A stretch of DNA of 64,000 nucleotides. It comes from Cryobacterium sp. N22 (GTDB lineage: Bacteria > Actinomycetota > Actinomycetes > Actinomycetales > Microbacteriaceae). Below the pieces are notes generated by a model, which saw nothing but the letters and a program-made list of their open reading frames with translations, was not told the DNA's origin and did no database searches. The translations under genes and the position numbers were made by a program. Positions 36,257 to 44,440 of this stretch are shown piece by piece (the first letter of the stretch is position 1; each line of letters begins with the position of its first letter). The DNA is taken from NCBI RefSeq assembly GCF_002929555.1, contig NZ_PJJP01000030.1, positions 62,001-126,000 of the forward strand, written 5' to 3'.

Positions 36257-36958
36257 TCAGCGGGCGGCGGTGACGGGCGGGTCCTTCTGAGCGGGCTCGT
36301 GTGGCGAGTGAATGCGGGCGATCCGCTCGCTCAGGTAGGAGACGATGGTCGCGCTGGCGATACCGATGATCGCCACGCCCCCGGACATCAACAGCACCGC
36401 GAGCATCCGGCCGGCCACCGTGACCGGAGCGAAGTCGCCGTAGCCGACGGTCGCGACGGTGACACACGCCCACCAGATCGCGTTGCCGAAGGTCACGATC
36501 GTCGCGTCCGGCGCGTTGCGTTCGACGGCGAGCACACCGAGCGCGATCACGTAGATGAACAGAATCGTGTACGCCAGGGCTCCGACCACCACCCTCGAGC
36601 GGATCGCGTCACCACTGGCGTTGCCGAACCACGGGATCCGCCGCAGGTACGTCAGCAGCTGGAACGGCCGCACCCACGGAATGAACGCCGACGCCGTGTC
36701 GATCGGGTGTGTCCGGATGAATTCCGCCCGGTGACGCGGCGGTGTCAACGTCACCCGCACGATCAGATCGACGATGTACGCCGCCCACACCACACTGAGG
36801 GCCACGATCACGACGACCCGCCACACCGCGGCCAGCTGTGGCACGAGGATGAGCACCGTGTAAGCCAGCAGGAAGAATGCCGACCCGACCAGCAAGGGCG
36901 CCCGGGTCCGGTCCTCCCAGCGCTGCCGTCGGGAAACTTCCTGATCGTTGGTAGCCAT
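36257..36958 (-). CDS. Potassium channel-like membrane protein
   Basis: A 233-residue protein with about four membrane segments (near residues 22-43, 46-70, 125-147 and 185-205). A pore loop lies before the last and ends in the K+ selectivity filter TVGYGDFAPVT (about 168-178). The filter is canonical. No cytoplasmic RCK domain follows, so gating is not by a bound nucleotide domain. It is divergent from the AI-2E family gene. Confidence 0.87.
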   Translation of the reverse strand: MATNDQEVSRRQRWEDRTRAPLLVGSAFFLLAYTVLILVPQLAAVWRVVVIVALSVVWAAYIVDLIVRVTLTPPRHRAEFIRTHPIDTASAFIPWVRPFQLLTYLRRIPWFGNASGDAIRSRVVVGALAYTILFIYVIALGVLAVERNAPDATIVTFGNAIWWACVTVATVGYGDFAPVTVAGRMLAVLLMSGGVAIIGIASATIVSYLSERIARIHSPHEPAQKDPPVTAAR

Positions 36959-37089
36959 GACAGCACCTCCACCTCGAGCACCTTCGCCCAGATTCAGGCC
37001 GAACCCACGACGCAGAACACATGATCACCCCAACGCGGGCACGCCGCCACGTCCGATTCCGACTTCCGTTCCACCGCCCGGCACGGGAG

Positions 37090-37095
37090 TAGGTT
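37090..37095 (+). promoter_or_regulatory. -10 box of a predicted leaderless promoter for the AI-2E family gene
   Basis: TAGGTT, six bases, GTG 37102. Confidence 0.55.
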
Positions 37096-37101
37096 GACGC
37101 C

Positions 37102-38199
37102 GTGACCACACTCCAGCAGAAGGACCGGCTCCGCGAACGCCTCGAAACGGGTGCGAACGCCTTCTCCAACCATCCATTCAGGTGGTCGTTCATCGCCACC
37201 CTCGGCGTACTGGCGGCGCTAGTGGTCGCCGCCGCCGTCGCCGGCATCGGGACCGTGGTCTTCTCCGTGTTCGCTGCCGCGTTCATCACCCTCGGCCTGG
37301 ACCCGCTGGTGCGTTGGTTCCAACGTCGCGGCATGAATCGCGGCGGCGCGATCCTCACCGTGAACCTGCTTTTCATCCTGGTCATCGTCGGCCTCCTCGC
37401 GCTGGTCCTGCCGCTCGTCATCGGCCAGGCCGCCGCCTTCGTGACAGGCCTGCCGGCGATGCTCGCCGATCTGCGCGCCGAAGACTGGTTCCAACAGGCG
37501 TCGTCGGGCAGCGGAGGACTGCTCGCGAATATCTACTCTGGCGTGGTCGACTTCCTCACGAACCCGGCCACCTGGACGGGGATCGGCGGCGGTCTCCTCC
37601 AATTCGGCGTCGCCGTGATCGGTGCGATCTCGACGGCCACGTTCATCTTCATCCTGACCATCTACTTCACGGCCACGCTGGACTCCTCCAAAGCGGCGAT
37701 CTACACGTTGATCTCGGCGTCGCACCGCGAGCGCGTCGTGGGGCTGGCCGAACGGATCATGCAGAACATCGGCCGGTACCTCAGCGGAATGGTGGTGCTG
37801 GCGTTCCTCAACGCCACCTTCAGCCTCATCCTGTTGACCTTGGTGGGCAACACGTTCGCGCTTGTCATCTCGGTCGCCGCGTTTTTCATCACCCTGATCC
37901 CGTTGATCGGCACGGTATTGACGACGGCGTTCATGACGATCCTCACGTTGTTCGTTTCGCCGAGCGCGGCGATTGTCGTGCTGATCGCCATGCTCATCTA
38001 CATGCAGATCGAGGCGTACATCCTCACCCCGCGGGTTATGAGCAAGGCGGTCAATGTTCCCGGGTCCATCGTGCTCATCGCCGCCCTCGCCGGCGGTACG
38101 CTCGCTGGACTGCCCGGGGCGCTCGTCGCCATACCCGTCGCGGCGGGCATTCTGCTGATTCTCAAGGAAGTCGTCATCCCGGCCAAAGCACGCCGCTGA
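37102..38199 (+). CDS. AI-2E family (YdiK/TqsA-like) transporter
   Basis: A 365-residue membrane protein with seven or eight segments: paired helices near residues 30-70, one near 90-112, then a soluble stretch and a C-terminal group from about 165. The conserved region around IPLIGTVLTTAF and the ILTPRVMSKAVN loop are typical of this family. Members export AI-2-like signals or act as Na+/H+ antiporters, so the substrate is open. Confidence 0.85.
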   Translation: MTTLQQKDRLRERLETGANAFSNHPFRWSFIATLGVLAALVVAAAVAGIGTVVFSVFAAAFITLGLDPLVRWFQRRGMNRGGAILTVNLLFILVIVGLLALVLPLVIGQAAAFVTGLPAMLADLRAEDWFQQASSGSGGLLANIYSGVVDFLTNPATWTGIGGGLLQFGVAVIGAISTATFIFILTIYFTATLDSSKAAIYTLISASHRERVVGLAERIMQNIGRYLSGMVVLAFLNATFSLILLTLVGNTFALVISVAAFFITLIPLIGTVLTTAFMTILTLFVSPSAAIVVLIAMLIYMQIEAYILTPRVMSKAVNVPGSIVLIAALAGGTLAGLPGALVAIPVAAGILLILKEVVIPAKARR

Positions 38200-38291
38200 C
38201 TTACGCGACGGCCGAGGGGATCGCCGCTATGCGCATCCGCGTCGGCGCACTGCAGGCCGTCGCCGCCGGGCTGCCGCCGGCGCCCCGCGGA

Positions 38292-39140
38292 CTATGACCC
38301 CAACGGGGTCGAGCCCTTGAGCCAGGCGGCCATGCGCCGGATGCTGGCGTGGGCGCCCGGGTTCTCCGGTTCGTTGAGGTGCCCGTGCCGGGTTCCGGGT
38401 TCGCGGCGGACCGTGACGTCGACGCCGGCCAGCGCGAGTTCCGCGGCGAAGGCCTGCCCCGACGCGCGCAGGCTGTCGTGCTCGGAATTCAGGACGAAGG
38501 TGGGCGGCAGGCCGGCCAGATCGTGACCGCCGGGGAACGCGTAGGGATTGTCGAGCTCGGCAGGGTCGCCCACATAGTTGAGGTTCATCGCCCGCACGTC
38601 GTCGGGTTCGAACCGTGCGTCGGCGGGCAGCACCGCGATCTTCTGCGCGAGTTCGGCGGCGGGCGGCGGCAGCACACTGTGCACCAGCGGGTAGGCCAGC
38701 AGCAGCGACGCCGGCCGGGGGCCGCCGGCATCCCGTAGCCGCAGGGACACCCCCGCGGCGAGGTCACCTCCGGCGCTGGCCCCGCCCAACGACAGCCGGT
38801 CGGCGTCGATGCCGTATTCGGCCGCATGTTCGGTGGCCCAGCGGAACGCCGCGGCGACCTCCTCGGAGGCGACCGGGAAGAGCACCCCGTCGCGGGCCGG
38901 TTCACTGACGGTCAGGGCCGCCGACACGGGCGCCAGCCGGTAGTCGACGCTGACCACGGTGATGCCGCGTGCCGCGAGCTCCTGGGAGACCCAGTGCGCC
39001 TCGGGCATCACGAGGTCGCCCCACGCGAAGCCGCCCCCGTGCGCCCAGACCAGTGCCGGGTTCAGTTCCGAGTCCGCGGCGGCGCGGTAGACACGAATCG
39101 GGATGGCGCCGTGCGGGCCGGGAATTGTCAGGGAGTCCAT
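38292..39140 (-). CDS. Alpha/beta hydrolase, hormone-sensitive-lipase-type esterase
   Basis: A 282-residue cytoplasmic esterase. It has the oxyanion motif WAHGGGFAWG, the nucleophile Ser in GGASAGGDLA, the acid in SEHDSLR and the catalytic His in GTRHGHL near the C-terminus. ATG 39140 has GGGAGG upstream; a GTG 27 bases earlier is less likely. It probably cleaves short-chain esters. Upstream is a 19-nt-periodic repeat array. Confidence 0.85.
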   Translation of the reverse strand: MDSLTIPGPHGAIPIRVYRAAADSELNPALVWAHGGGFAWGDLVMPEAHWVSQELAARGITVVSVDYRLAPVSAALTVSEPARDGVLFPVASEEVAAAFRWATEHAAEYGIDADRLSLGGASAGGDLAAGVSLRLRDAGGPRPASLLLAYPLVHSVLPPPAAELAQKIAVLPADARFEPDDVRAMNLNYVGDPAELDNPYAFPGGHDLAGLPPTFVLNSEHDSLRASGQAFAAELALAGVDVTVRREPGTRHGHLNEPENPGAHASIRRMAAWLKGSTPLGS

Positions 39141-39187
39141 GGCTCCGATCCTCCCAGCAACTCCCACGATGCGGCGACATCATGAGC

Positions 39188-39260
39188 GCTCGCGGCACGC
39201 GTAAGTGCTCGCGGCACGCGTAGGAACACCTGCCATCGGGAACAACACGTGCCGTCGGGC
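39188..39260. repeat. 19-nt-periodic direct and inverted repeat array
   Basis: Two adjacent 19-nt units starting GCTCGCGGCACGCGTA (39188 and 39207) share their first 16 bases. They are followed by two units in the opposite orientation, which read GGCACGTGTTGTTCCCGAT and GGCAGGTGTTCC on the minus strand. The gap between the esterase start and the SDR 3' end holds nothing else. The same unit recurs at 52064-52370. Confidence 0.8.
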
Positions 39261-39278
39261 ATACGGCGGGCGGGACCG

Positions 39279-40079
39279 CTACTGCGGCGCCATCCGGATG
39301 CCGCCGTCCAAGCGGATGGTCTCGCCGTTGAGCATCGGGTTCTCCACGATGTGGCGCACCAGGGCGGCATACTCGGCCGGGTCGCCGAGCCGGGCCGGAT
39401 GCGGCACCTGGGCCCCGAGCGAGGCGCGGGCCTCGGCGGGCAGGCCCTGCAGCAGCGGGGTGTCGAACAGTCCGGGCGCGATGGTCACCACGCGGATGAG
39501 CGAACGGGCGAACTCCCGCGCCAGCGGCAGGGTCATCGCCGCGACACCGCCCTTCGATGCGGCGTAGGCCGCCTGGCCGATCTGGCCGTCGAACGCGGCG
39601 ACGGATGCCGTATTCACGATGACACCGCGCTCGGGGGTGCCGCCCGATGCGGTTGCTCCCCCGGTGCCGACAGGCTCGGTAGCCTGCATGGCCGCGGCCG
39701 CCAGGCGCACCACGTTGAAGGTGCCGAGCAGGTTGATCCGCAGCACCCGCTCGAAGTCGGCCACGGGCATCGGCCCCTGCCGGCCCACGGTGCGGGCGGC
39801 GGGGGCGATGCCGGCACAGTTGACCACGATCCGCAGCGGCGCCAGGGCGCCGGCGGCCTCGACCGCGGCCTGCACCTCGGCCTCAGAAGTTACATCCCCC
39901 GCACGGAATATGGCCCTGCCCCGCGCCGTATTCAGCTCCGCCGCCCGCTCCTGCCCCGCCGAACTCGGCAGGTCGAACAGCACGACGTGCGCACCGGCCT
40001 CGTGCAGCGCCCGCGCGGTGGCCAGGCCGAGGCCGGAGGCGGCGCCGGTGACCAGGGCGGAGCATCCGTCGATGCGCAT
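39279..40079 (-). CDS. Short-chain dehydrogenase, HSD10-like 3-hydroxyacyl-CoA dehydrogenase
   Basis: A 266-residue SDR that likely oxidises 3-hydroxyacyl-CoA with NAD+. It has the cofactor site [27 protein letters not shown], Ser in [17 protein letters not shown] and the Tyr/Lys pair YAASKGG. As I recall it, the C-terminal [14 protein letters not shown]...RLGDPAEYA...NGETIRLDG follows type-2 17-beta-HSD (HSD10) closely. Its ATG overlaps the thiolase stop by one base, so the last two steps of beta-oxidation are coupled. A Gly/Thr insert interrupts the loop before the catalytic Ser. Confidence 0.88.
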   Translation of the reverse strand: MRIDGCSALVTGAASGLGLATARALHEAGAHVVLFDLPSSAGQERAAELNTARGRAIFRAGDVTSEAEVQAAVEAAGALAPLRIVVNCAGIAPAARTVGRQGPMPVADFERVLRINLLGTFNVVRLAAAAMQATEPVGTGGATASGGTPERGVIVNTASVAAFDGQIGQAAYAASKGGVAAMTLPLAREFARSLIRVVTIAPGLFDTPLLQGLPAEARASLGAQVPHPARLGDPAEYAALVRHIVENPMLNGETIRLDGGIRMAPQ

Positions 40080-41335
40080 CAGAGCCGTTCGATGATGGTG
40101 GCGTTGGCCATGCCGCCGCCCTCGCACATGGTTTGCAGGCCGTAACGGCCGCCGCGGGACTCGAGGGTGTCCAGCAGGGTGCCCAGCAGCCGGGTGCCCG
40201 AGGAACCCAACGCGTGGCCCAGCGCGATCGCGCCGCCGTCGGCGTTCAGTTTGGAGAGGTCGGCGCGCAGTTCCCGCTGCCAGACCAGCGGCACGCAGGC
40301 GAAGGCCTCGTTGACCTCGTAGGCGTCGAGGTCGTCGATGCTCAACCCGGTGCGGGCCAGGATGCGCCGGGTGGCGGGGATCACACCGGTGAGCATCAGC
40401 AGCGGGTCGCTGCCGGTGACCGCGAAGCTGTGGAACCGGGCGCGGGGTGTGAGGCCGAGGGCGGCGGCGCGGCTGGCGCTCATGATCAGCGCGGCGGAGG
40501 CGCCGTCGGTGAGGGGTGAGGAGTTGCCGGCAGTGATCTGCCAGTCCACCTCGGGGAACCGGGCGGCGAGTTCGTCGGTGCGGAACGCGAGCGGCAGATC
40601 GGCGAGGGTCTCGACGGTGCTGCGGCGACGGATGGTCTCGTCGCCGACCACCTGGCGGCCGTCGGGCAGGGTGACCGGCAGCAGCGACCTATCGAAATCG
40701 CCCCGCGCGGCGGCCTCGGCGGCGAGCCGGTGCGAGCGGGCGGCGTACGCGTCGAGTTCGGTGCGGGTGAGGCCCCACTTGGCGCTGATCAGCTCGGCAG
40801 CGACTCCCTGGCCGACCAGGCCCTGCGGGTAGCGGGCGTGCATCAGGCGGCCGTGCGGGTCCTGGCTGACAATCGCGGATGCTGGCGAGCCCCAACCCTC
40901 GGTGCGGCCGGCCGAGTCGGAGCCGCCGGCCGGGGTGGGTCCACCCGCGGAACCCAGCGGGATGCGGCTCATCGATTCGACGCCGCAGGCGATGACGATG
41001 TCGTAGCTGCCGGCGAGCACACCCTGCGCGGCGAAGGTGGCGGCCTGCTGACTGGAGCCGCACTGCCGGTCGATAGTGGTGCCGGGCACCGACTCGGGAA
41101 ACCCGGCGCTGAGCAGCGCGGTGCGAGTGATGTTGGTGCTCTGCTCGCCCACCTGGGTGAGGCATCCGCCGATCACGTCGTCGACCAGGGCCGGGTCGAG
41201 GTTATTGCGGTTGACCAGGTCCTTCAGCACCCCGGCGAGCAGGTCGGCCGGGTGCACCCCGGAGAGCGCACCGCCGGGCTTACCTCGGCCGGACGGGGTG
41301 CGGACAACATCGACGATGACAGCATCATTGCTCAT
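40079..41335 (-). CDS. Thiolase, acetyl-CoA acyltransferase type
   Basis: Cleaves 3-ketoacyl-CoA to acetyl-CoA and a shortened acyl-CoA. The 418-residue protein has the acylated Cys in [10 protein letters not shown] (about residue 90), [11 protein letters not shown], the His in [12 protein letters not shown] and the C-terminal [14 protein letters not shown]. Here Glu-Gly replaces the more usual Cys-Gly pair just before GGGM. This subgroup resembles steroid/branched-acyl thiolases. The start is supported by TAGGCT-N6-ATG and the stop overlaps the SDR start. Confidence 0.9.
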   Translation of the reverse strand: MSNDAVIVDVVRTPSGRGKPGGALSGVHPADLLAGVLKDLVNRNNLDPALVDDVIGGCLTQVGEQSTNITRTALLSAGFPESVPGTTIDRQCGSSQQAATFAAQGVLAGSYDIVIACGVESMSRIPLGSAGGPTPAGGSDSAGRTEGWGSPASAIVSQDPHGRLMHARYPQGLVGQGVAAELISAKWGLTRTELDAYAARSHRLAAEAAARGDFDRSLLPVTLPDGRQVVGDETIRRRSTVETLADLPLAFRTDELAARFPEVDWQITAGNSSPLTDGASAALIMSASRAAALGLTPRARFHSFAVTGSDPLLMLTGVIPATRRILARTGLSIDDLDAYEVNEAFACVPLVWQRELRADLSKLNADGGAIALGHALGSSGTRLLGTLLDTLESRGGRYGLQTMCEGGGMANATIIERL

Positions 41336-41341
41336 GACCCC

Positions 41342-41347
41342 AGCCTA
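41342..41347 (-). promoter_or_regulatory. -10 box of a predicted leaderless promoter for the thiolase-SDR operon
   Basis: Minus-strand TAGGCT, six bases, ATG 41335. Confidence 0.6.
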
Positions 41348-41385
41348 GGCTCGCGCACACCGCCCGAACGCCCACCCGCACGGGT

Positions 41386-42009
41386 TCAGTCCGGCTTGTC
41401 CTTGTCGGATCCTGGCCGGTGCACCGTGAGGATCTGCGCGGAGGAGGCCCGCGGACGATAGGTCTGGGTGGGGTCCAGGAGCAGCGCCGACCCGTGGGCG
41501 GCCTCGGCGCCGTCCACCCGCACGGTGCCACGCAGGGCGACCAGGACCTGCGCCCCCGCTCGGATCTCGGTCTGCGGGTCGACCGTGCGGATGGCGAGCG
41601 CGGGCGGCTCGGCGGCGCCGACGAAGGTCAGCAGAATGAGAGAACTCGCCCCGGGCGGACGCAGTTTGGGCCGTTCGAACAGCACCGTGGACGACAGCAC
41701 GGGCATGACATGGTCACGGCGCAGCACGCGGCTCGCCTCGGTCGACCGCACCGCAACCTGCGGTCCGGCGAGGCCGACCACGTAGTTGTGGGTCCCGGCC
41801 GGTCCGACCAGCAGGCCCGTGGAGTCCTTGATCTCGACGACGCGGAGCTGCCAGCGCAGATTCAGGTCGGTGTCCAGATCGGCCCAGACCTCGCGAGCGC
41901 TGCCCCTGCCCTGGTCGAGCGGTTGGCGGGGAATGTCGGAGAACCGGCTGGTACGGGGAGGGATCCTGCGCACGACGGCCTCATCGTCCTCGTCTTCGGC
42001 AATAGTCAT
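41386..42009 (-). CDS. Putative HutD-like/cupin-fold protein
   Basis: A 207-residue soluble protein of uncertain role. After an acidic start (MTIAEDEDDEAVV), the stretch FSDIPRQPLDQGRGSAREVW then WQLRVVEIKDSTGL resembles the pattern of HutD-like bicupins, and the C-terminal VLVALRGTVRVDGAEAAHGS looks like a cupin strand pair. The match is by eye and weak. ATG 42009 has AGGGA upstream. It lies downstream of the ammonium transporter, but a strong terminator separates them. Confidence 0.45.
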   Translation of the reverse strand: MTIAEDEDDEAVVRRIPPRTSRFSDIPRQPLDQGRGSAREVWADLDTDLNLRWQLRVVEIKDSTGLLVGPAGTHNYVVGLAGPQVAVRSTEASRVLRRDHVMPVLSSTVLFERPKLRPPGASSLILLTFVGAAEPPALAIRTVDPQTEIRAGAQVLVALRGTVRVDGAEAAHGSALLLDPTQTYRPRASSAQILTVHRPGSDKDKPD

Positions 42010-42042
42010 TGTGTGTCCCTGCCGATGTCTGCGCACACAGAA

Positions 42043-42080
42043 ATGTGCTGGATGGCCTGCATATCAACCATCCAGCACAT
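42043..42080 (-). terminator. Strong terminator hairpin after the ammonium transporter
   Basis: Perfect 13-bp stem ATGTGCTGGATGG / CCATCCAGCACAT with a 12-base loop, 29 bases past the amt stop. On the minus strand it is followed by TTTCTGTG. Confidence 0.8.
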
Positions 42081-42108
42081 CTCGGTGTTACTGGGGTGCC
42101 GGCGTTAC

Positions 42109-43377
42109 TCAGGCCCTGACGTCGGTGAGGACGTAGCCCTCTTCGCCGTGCATGACCGAGTCGATACCCGCGATCTCGTCTTCGTTCTTCACGCGGAAGC
42201 CGATGGTCTTCTCGATGGCGAAGGCGATGACGAAGGCGAGAACGAAGGAGTAGATCAGCACGGAGAACGCGGCGATGGCCTGGACGAGCAGCTGGGTGCC
42301 GTCGCCGCCCAGGAAGAGGCCGGTGCCGTTGGCGAAGAAGCCCAGGTACAGGGTGCCGATGAGGCCACCGACGAGGTGGATGCCCACGACGTCGAGCGAG
42401 TCATCGAAGCCCAGCTTGAACTTGAGGTCGACGGCGATCGCGCAGACCGCTCCGGCGATCACACCGAGCAGAATCGCCCAGATCGGCTGCAGCGAGCCAC
42501 ACGCGGGGGTGATCGCAACGAGTCCCGCGACGGCACCGGATGCGGCGCCGACCGAGGTGGGCTTACCGTCCCGGACCTTCTCCACCACGAGCCAGGCGAG
42601 CAGGGCGGCAGAGGGAGCGGCGATCGTGTTGACGAAGGCGAGGGCGGCGGTGCCGTCAGCGGCCAGCTCGGAGCCGGCGTTGAAGCCGAACCAGCCGAAC
42701 CACAGCAGGCCGGCGCCGAGGAGCACGAACGGCGGGTTGTGGGGAACGTTGACGCCCTTCTGGAAGCCGACCCGCTTGCCGAGAACCAGGGCGAGGGCGA
42801 GGGCTGCGGCACCGGCGTTGATGTGCACCGCGGTACCACCGGCGAAGTCGATCGCACCGAGACCGAAGACGTCCTGCAGGCCGTGGGTGATCCAGCCGCC
42901 GTAGGCGAAGCTGCCATCCTCGGCCAGGCCGAAGTTGAAGACCCAGCTGGCGACCGGGAAGTAGACGACGGTCGCCCAGATGCCGGCGAAGATCATCCAG
43001 GAGCCGAACTTCGCGCGGTCTGCGATCGCGCCGGAGATCAGCGCGACGGTGATGATGGCGAACGTTGCCTGGAAGGCGACGAAGGCGAGCGGCGGGTACG
43101 CGGCGCCTTCAGGGGTTTCGAGGGCAGCGGTCAGGCCGATGTTGGACCAGTCGATCGCCCACGGCGCCACGGTTCCCTCGGATCCCGGGAACGCGATCGC
43201 GTAACCGTAGATCACCCAGAGCACCCCGATGAGTCCGAGGGCGCCGAAGCTCATCATCATCATGCTGATGACGCTCTTGGCCTTGACCAGTCCTCCGTAG
43301 AAGAACGCCAGTCCCGGTGTCATCAAAAGGACGAGCGCTGCGGAAATCAGTATGAAAGCAGTATTGCCTTGATCCAT
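42109..43377 (-). CDS. amt: Ammonium transporter, Amt family
   Basis: A 422-residue channel for NH4+/NH3 with eleven expected membrane helices. Features include AALVLLMTPGLAFFYGG at the N-terminus, the DFAGGTAVHINAGAAAL twin-His region, NPPFVLLGAGLLWFGWFGFN and the second pore His in GIHLVGGLIGTL. AGAGG precedes ATG 43377. No glnK or glnD follows, unlike the common actinobacterial arrangement. A palindrome in its promoter region may bind a nitrogen regulator. Confidence 0.95.
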   Translation of the reverse strand: MDQGNTAFILISAALVLLMTPGLAFFYGGLVKAKSVISMMMMSFGALGLIGVLWVIYGYAIAFPGSEGTVAPWAIDWSNIGLTAALETPEGAAYPPLAFVAFQATFAIITVALISGAIADRAKFGSWMIFAGIWATVVYFPVASWVFNFGLAEDGSFAYGGWITHGLQDVFGLGAIDFAGGTAVHINAGAAALALALVLGKRVGFQKGVNVPHNPPFVLLGAGLLWFGWFGFNAGSELAADGTAALAFVNTIAAPSAALLAWLVVEKVRDGKPTSVGAASGAVAGLVAITPACGSLQPIWAILLGVIAGAVCAIAVDLKFKLGFDDSLDVVGIHLVGGLIGTLYLGFFANGTGLFLGGDGTQLLVQAIAAFSVLIYSFVLAFVIAFAIEKTIGFRVKNEDEIAGIDSVMHGEEGYVLTDVRA

Positions 43378-43421
43378 CGTGAAAAACCTCTCTGCACGGA
43401 CGCAGGGGGCGCGTCGGGTAA

Positions 43422-43442
43422 CCCATACATTGACAGCGCTGT
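43422..43442 (-). promoter_or_regulatory. Candidate promoter and operator of the ammonium transporter
   Basis: The perfect 10-bp palindrome ACAGCGCTGT (43433-43442) lies five bases upstream of a TATGGG -10-like box (43422-43427, minus strand), within the 158-base gap before amt. It could be a site for a nitrogen regulator such as GlnR or AmtR, but it does not match a consensus I can vouch for. Confidence 0.35.
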
Positions 43443-43535
43443 GTTACACCCACGGCAAGTCTTTGTTTCGAGCACGTTGCAGAGAACGCCTGGGCGTAAA
43501 CAACAGATGACGCCAGGCTCAGAGGTCCACGAGAG

Positions 43536-44333
43536 TCAGCTGGAAAGTGCCCACATCGCGACCGCGCTGGCCGCCGCGACGTTAAGGGAGTCGATGCCGT
43601 GCTTCATCGGGATCTGCACCACGGCGTCCGCCGCGGCGAGAGCCTCATCGGTGAGCCCCTCCCCCTCCGCGCCGAGCAGCAGGGCCAGCCGGTCGTGCTG
43701 TTCGCCGTGGAAGTCGCGCAGGCTCACCGCATCCGGGGTCAGTGCCAGGGCGGCGACGTGGAAGCCGTGCCCGGTGAGCAGCTGCCGGGTGCTCGGCCAG
43801 TCGCCCACCCGGGTCCACGGCACCTGCAGCACGGTGCCCATCGACACCCGGATGGCGCGGCGGTAGAACGGGTCGGAGCAGCGCGGGGTGACCAGGATCG
43901 CGTCGGCCCCGATCGCGCCGGCCGAGCGGAAGATGGCGCCGACGTTGGTGGGGTCGGTGACGTTCTCCAGGATCAGGATGCGCCGGGCATCCGCCAGCAG
44001 CGCCGCCGGTTCCGCCAGCGCGGGCCGGTGCATCGCGGCGATCAGGCCGCGGTGCAGAACGTACCCGGTGAGCTCGGTGAGCAGCTCCCCCGCGCCCACG
44101 AACACCGGCACGTCGTCGCCGACGAGGGCCCGGGCCTCGTCGAGGGTGTTCGCCAGGGTGAGCACCGACCGCGGCCGGTGGCCGGCGCCGAGCGCCCGCT
44201 CGAGCACCAGCGCGGACTCGGCGATGTACAGGCCGTGCTCGGTGCCGCGCGCCTTCTTCAGCGCCACATCCGTCGTCTGGGTGTAGTCGGCGAGCCGGGG
44301 GTCGCTCAGGTCGGAGATCTCGAAAACGGGCAC
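43536..44333 (-). CDS. SpoU/TrmH-family RNA 2'-O-methyltransferase
   Basis: A 265-residue SPOUT enzyme. The N-terminal substrate-binding part is followed by the knot motifs: ENVTDPTNVGAIFRSAGAIG (motif 1, about residues 128-147), LLLGAEGEGL (motif 2) and IPMKHGIDSLNVAAASAVA (motif 3). It methylates ribose in rRNA or tRNA; the site is unknown. GTG 44333 is set by the TAGGCT-N6 promoter. Confidence 0.92.
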   Translation of the reverse strand: MPVFEISDLSDPRLADYTQTTDVALKKARGTEHGLYIAESALVLERALGAGHRPRSVLTLANTLDEARALVGDDVPVFVGAGELLTELTGYVLHRGLIAAMHRPALAEPAALLADARRILILENVTDPTNVGAIFRSAGAIGADAILVTPRCSDPFYRRAIRVSMGTVLQVPWTRVGDWPSTRQLLTGHGFHVAALALTPDAVSLRDFHGEQHDRLALLLGAEGEGLTDEALAAADAVVQIPMKHGIDSLNVAAASAVAMWALSS

Positions 44334-44339
44334 CGGAAA

Positions 44340-44345
44340 AGCCTA
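44340..44345 (-). promoter_or_regulatory. -10 box of a predicted leaderless promoter for the RNA methyltransferase
   Basis: Minus-strand TAGGCT, six bases, GTG 44333. Confidence 0.6.
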
Positions 44346-44372
44346 CCGACGCCCGTGCCGGCCGAAGACGTC

Positions 44373-44432
44373 CGCGAAAGCGGTCACGTGGTTGCTTCAG
44401 CGCGCTGAGGTGACCGTGTGACCGCTTTCGCG
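44373..44432. repeat. 60-nt palindromic element, copy 3
   Basis: Arms of 28 nt beginning CGCGAAAGCGG and ending CCGCTTTCGCG with a CGCG loop. It lies directly after gabD. A T-run (ACTTTTTTAG) follows it on the plus strand, away from the gabD transcript. Confidence 0.85.
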
Positions 44433-44440
44433 AGACTTTT

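Noticed and set aside
41419..43866. Long plus-strand open frame (815 codons) opposite the ammonium transporter
   Set aside because: Shadow of amt on the other strand; it crosses the terminator and promoter and has no recognisable motif.
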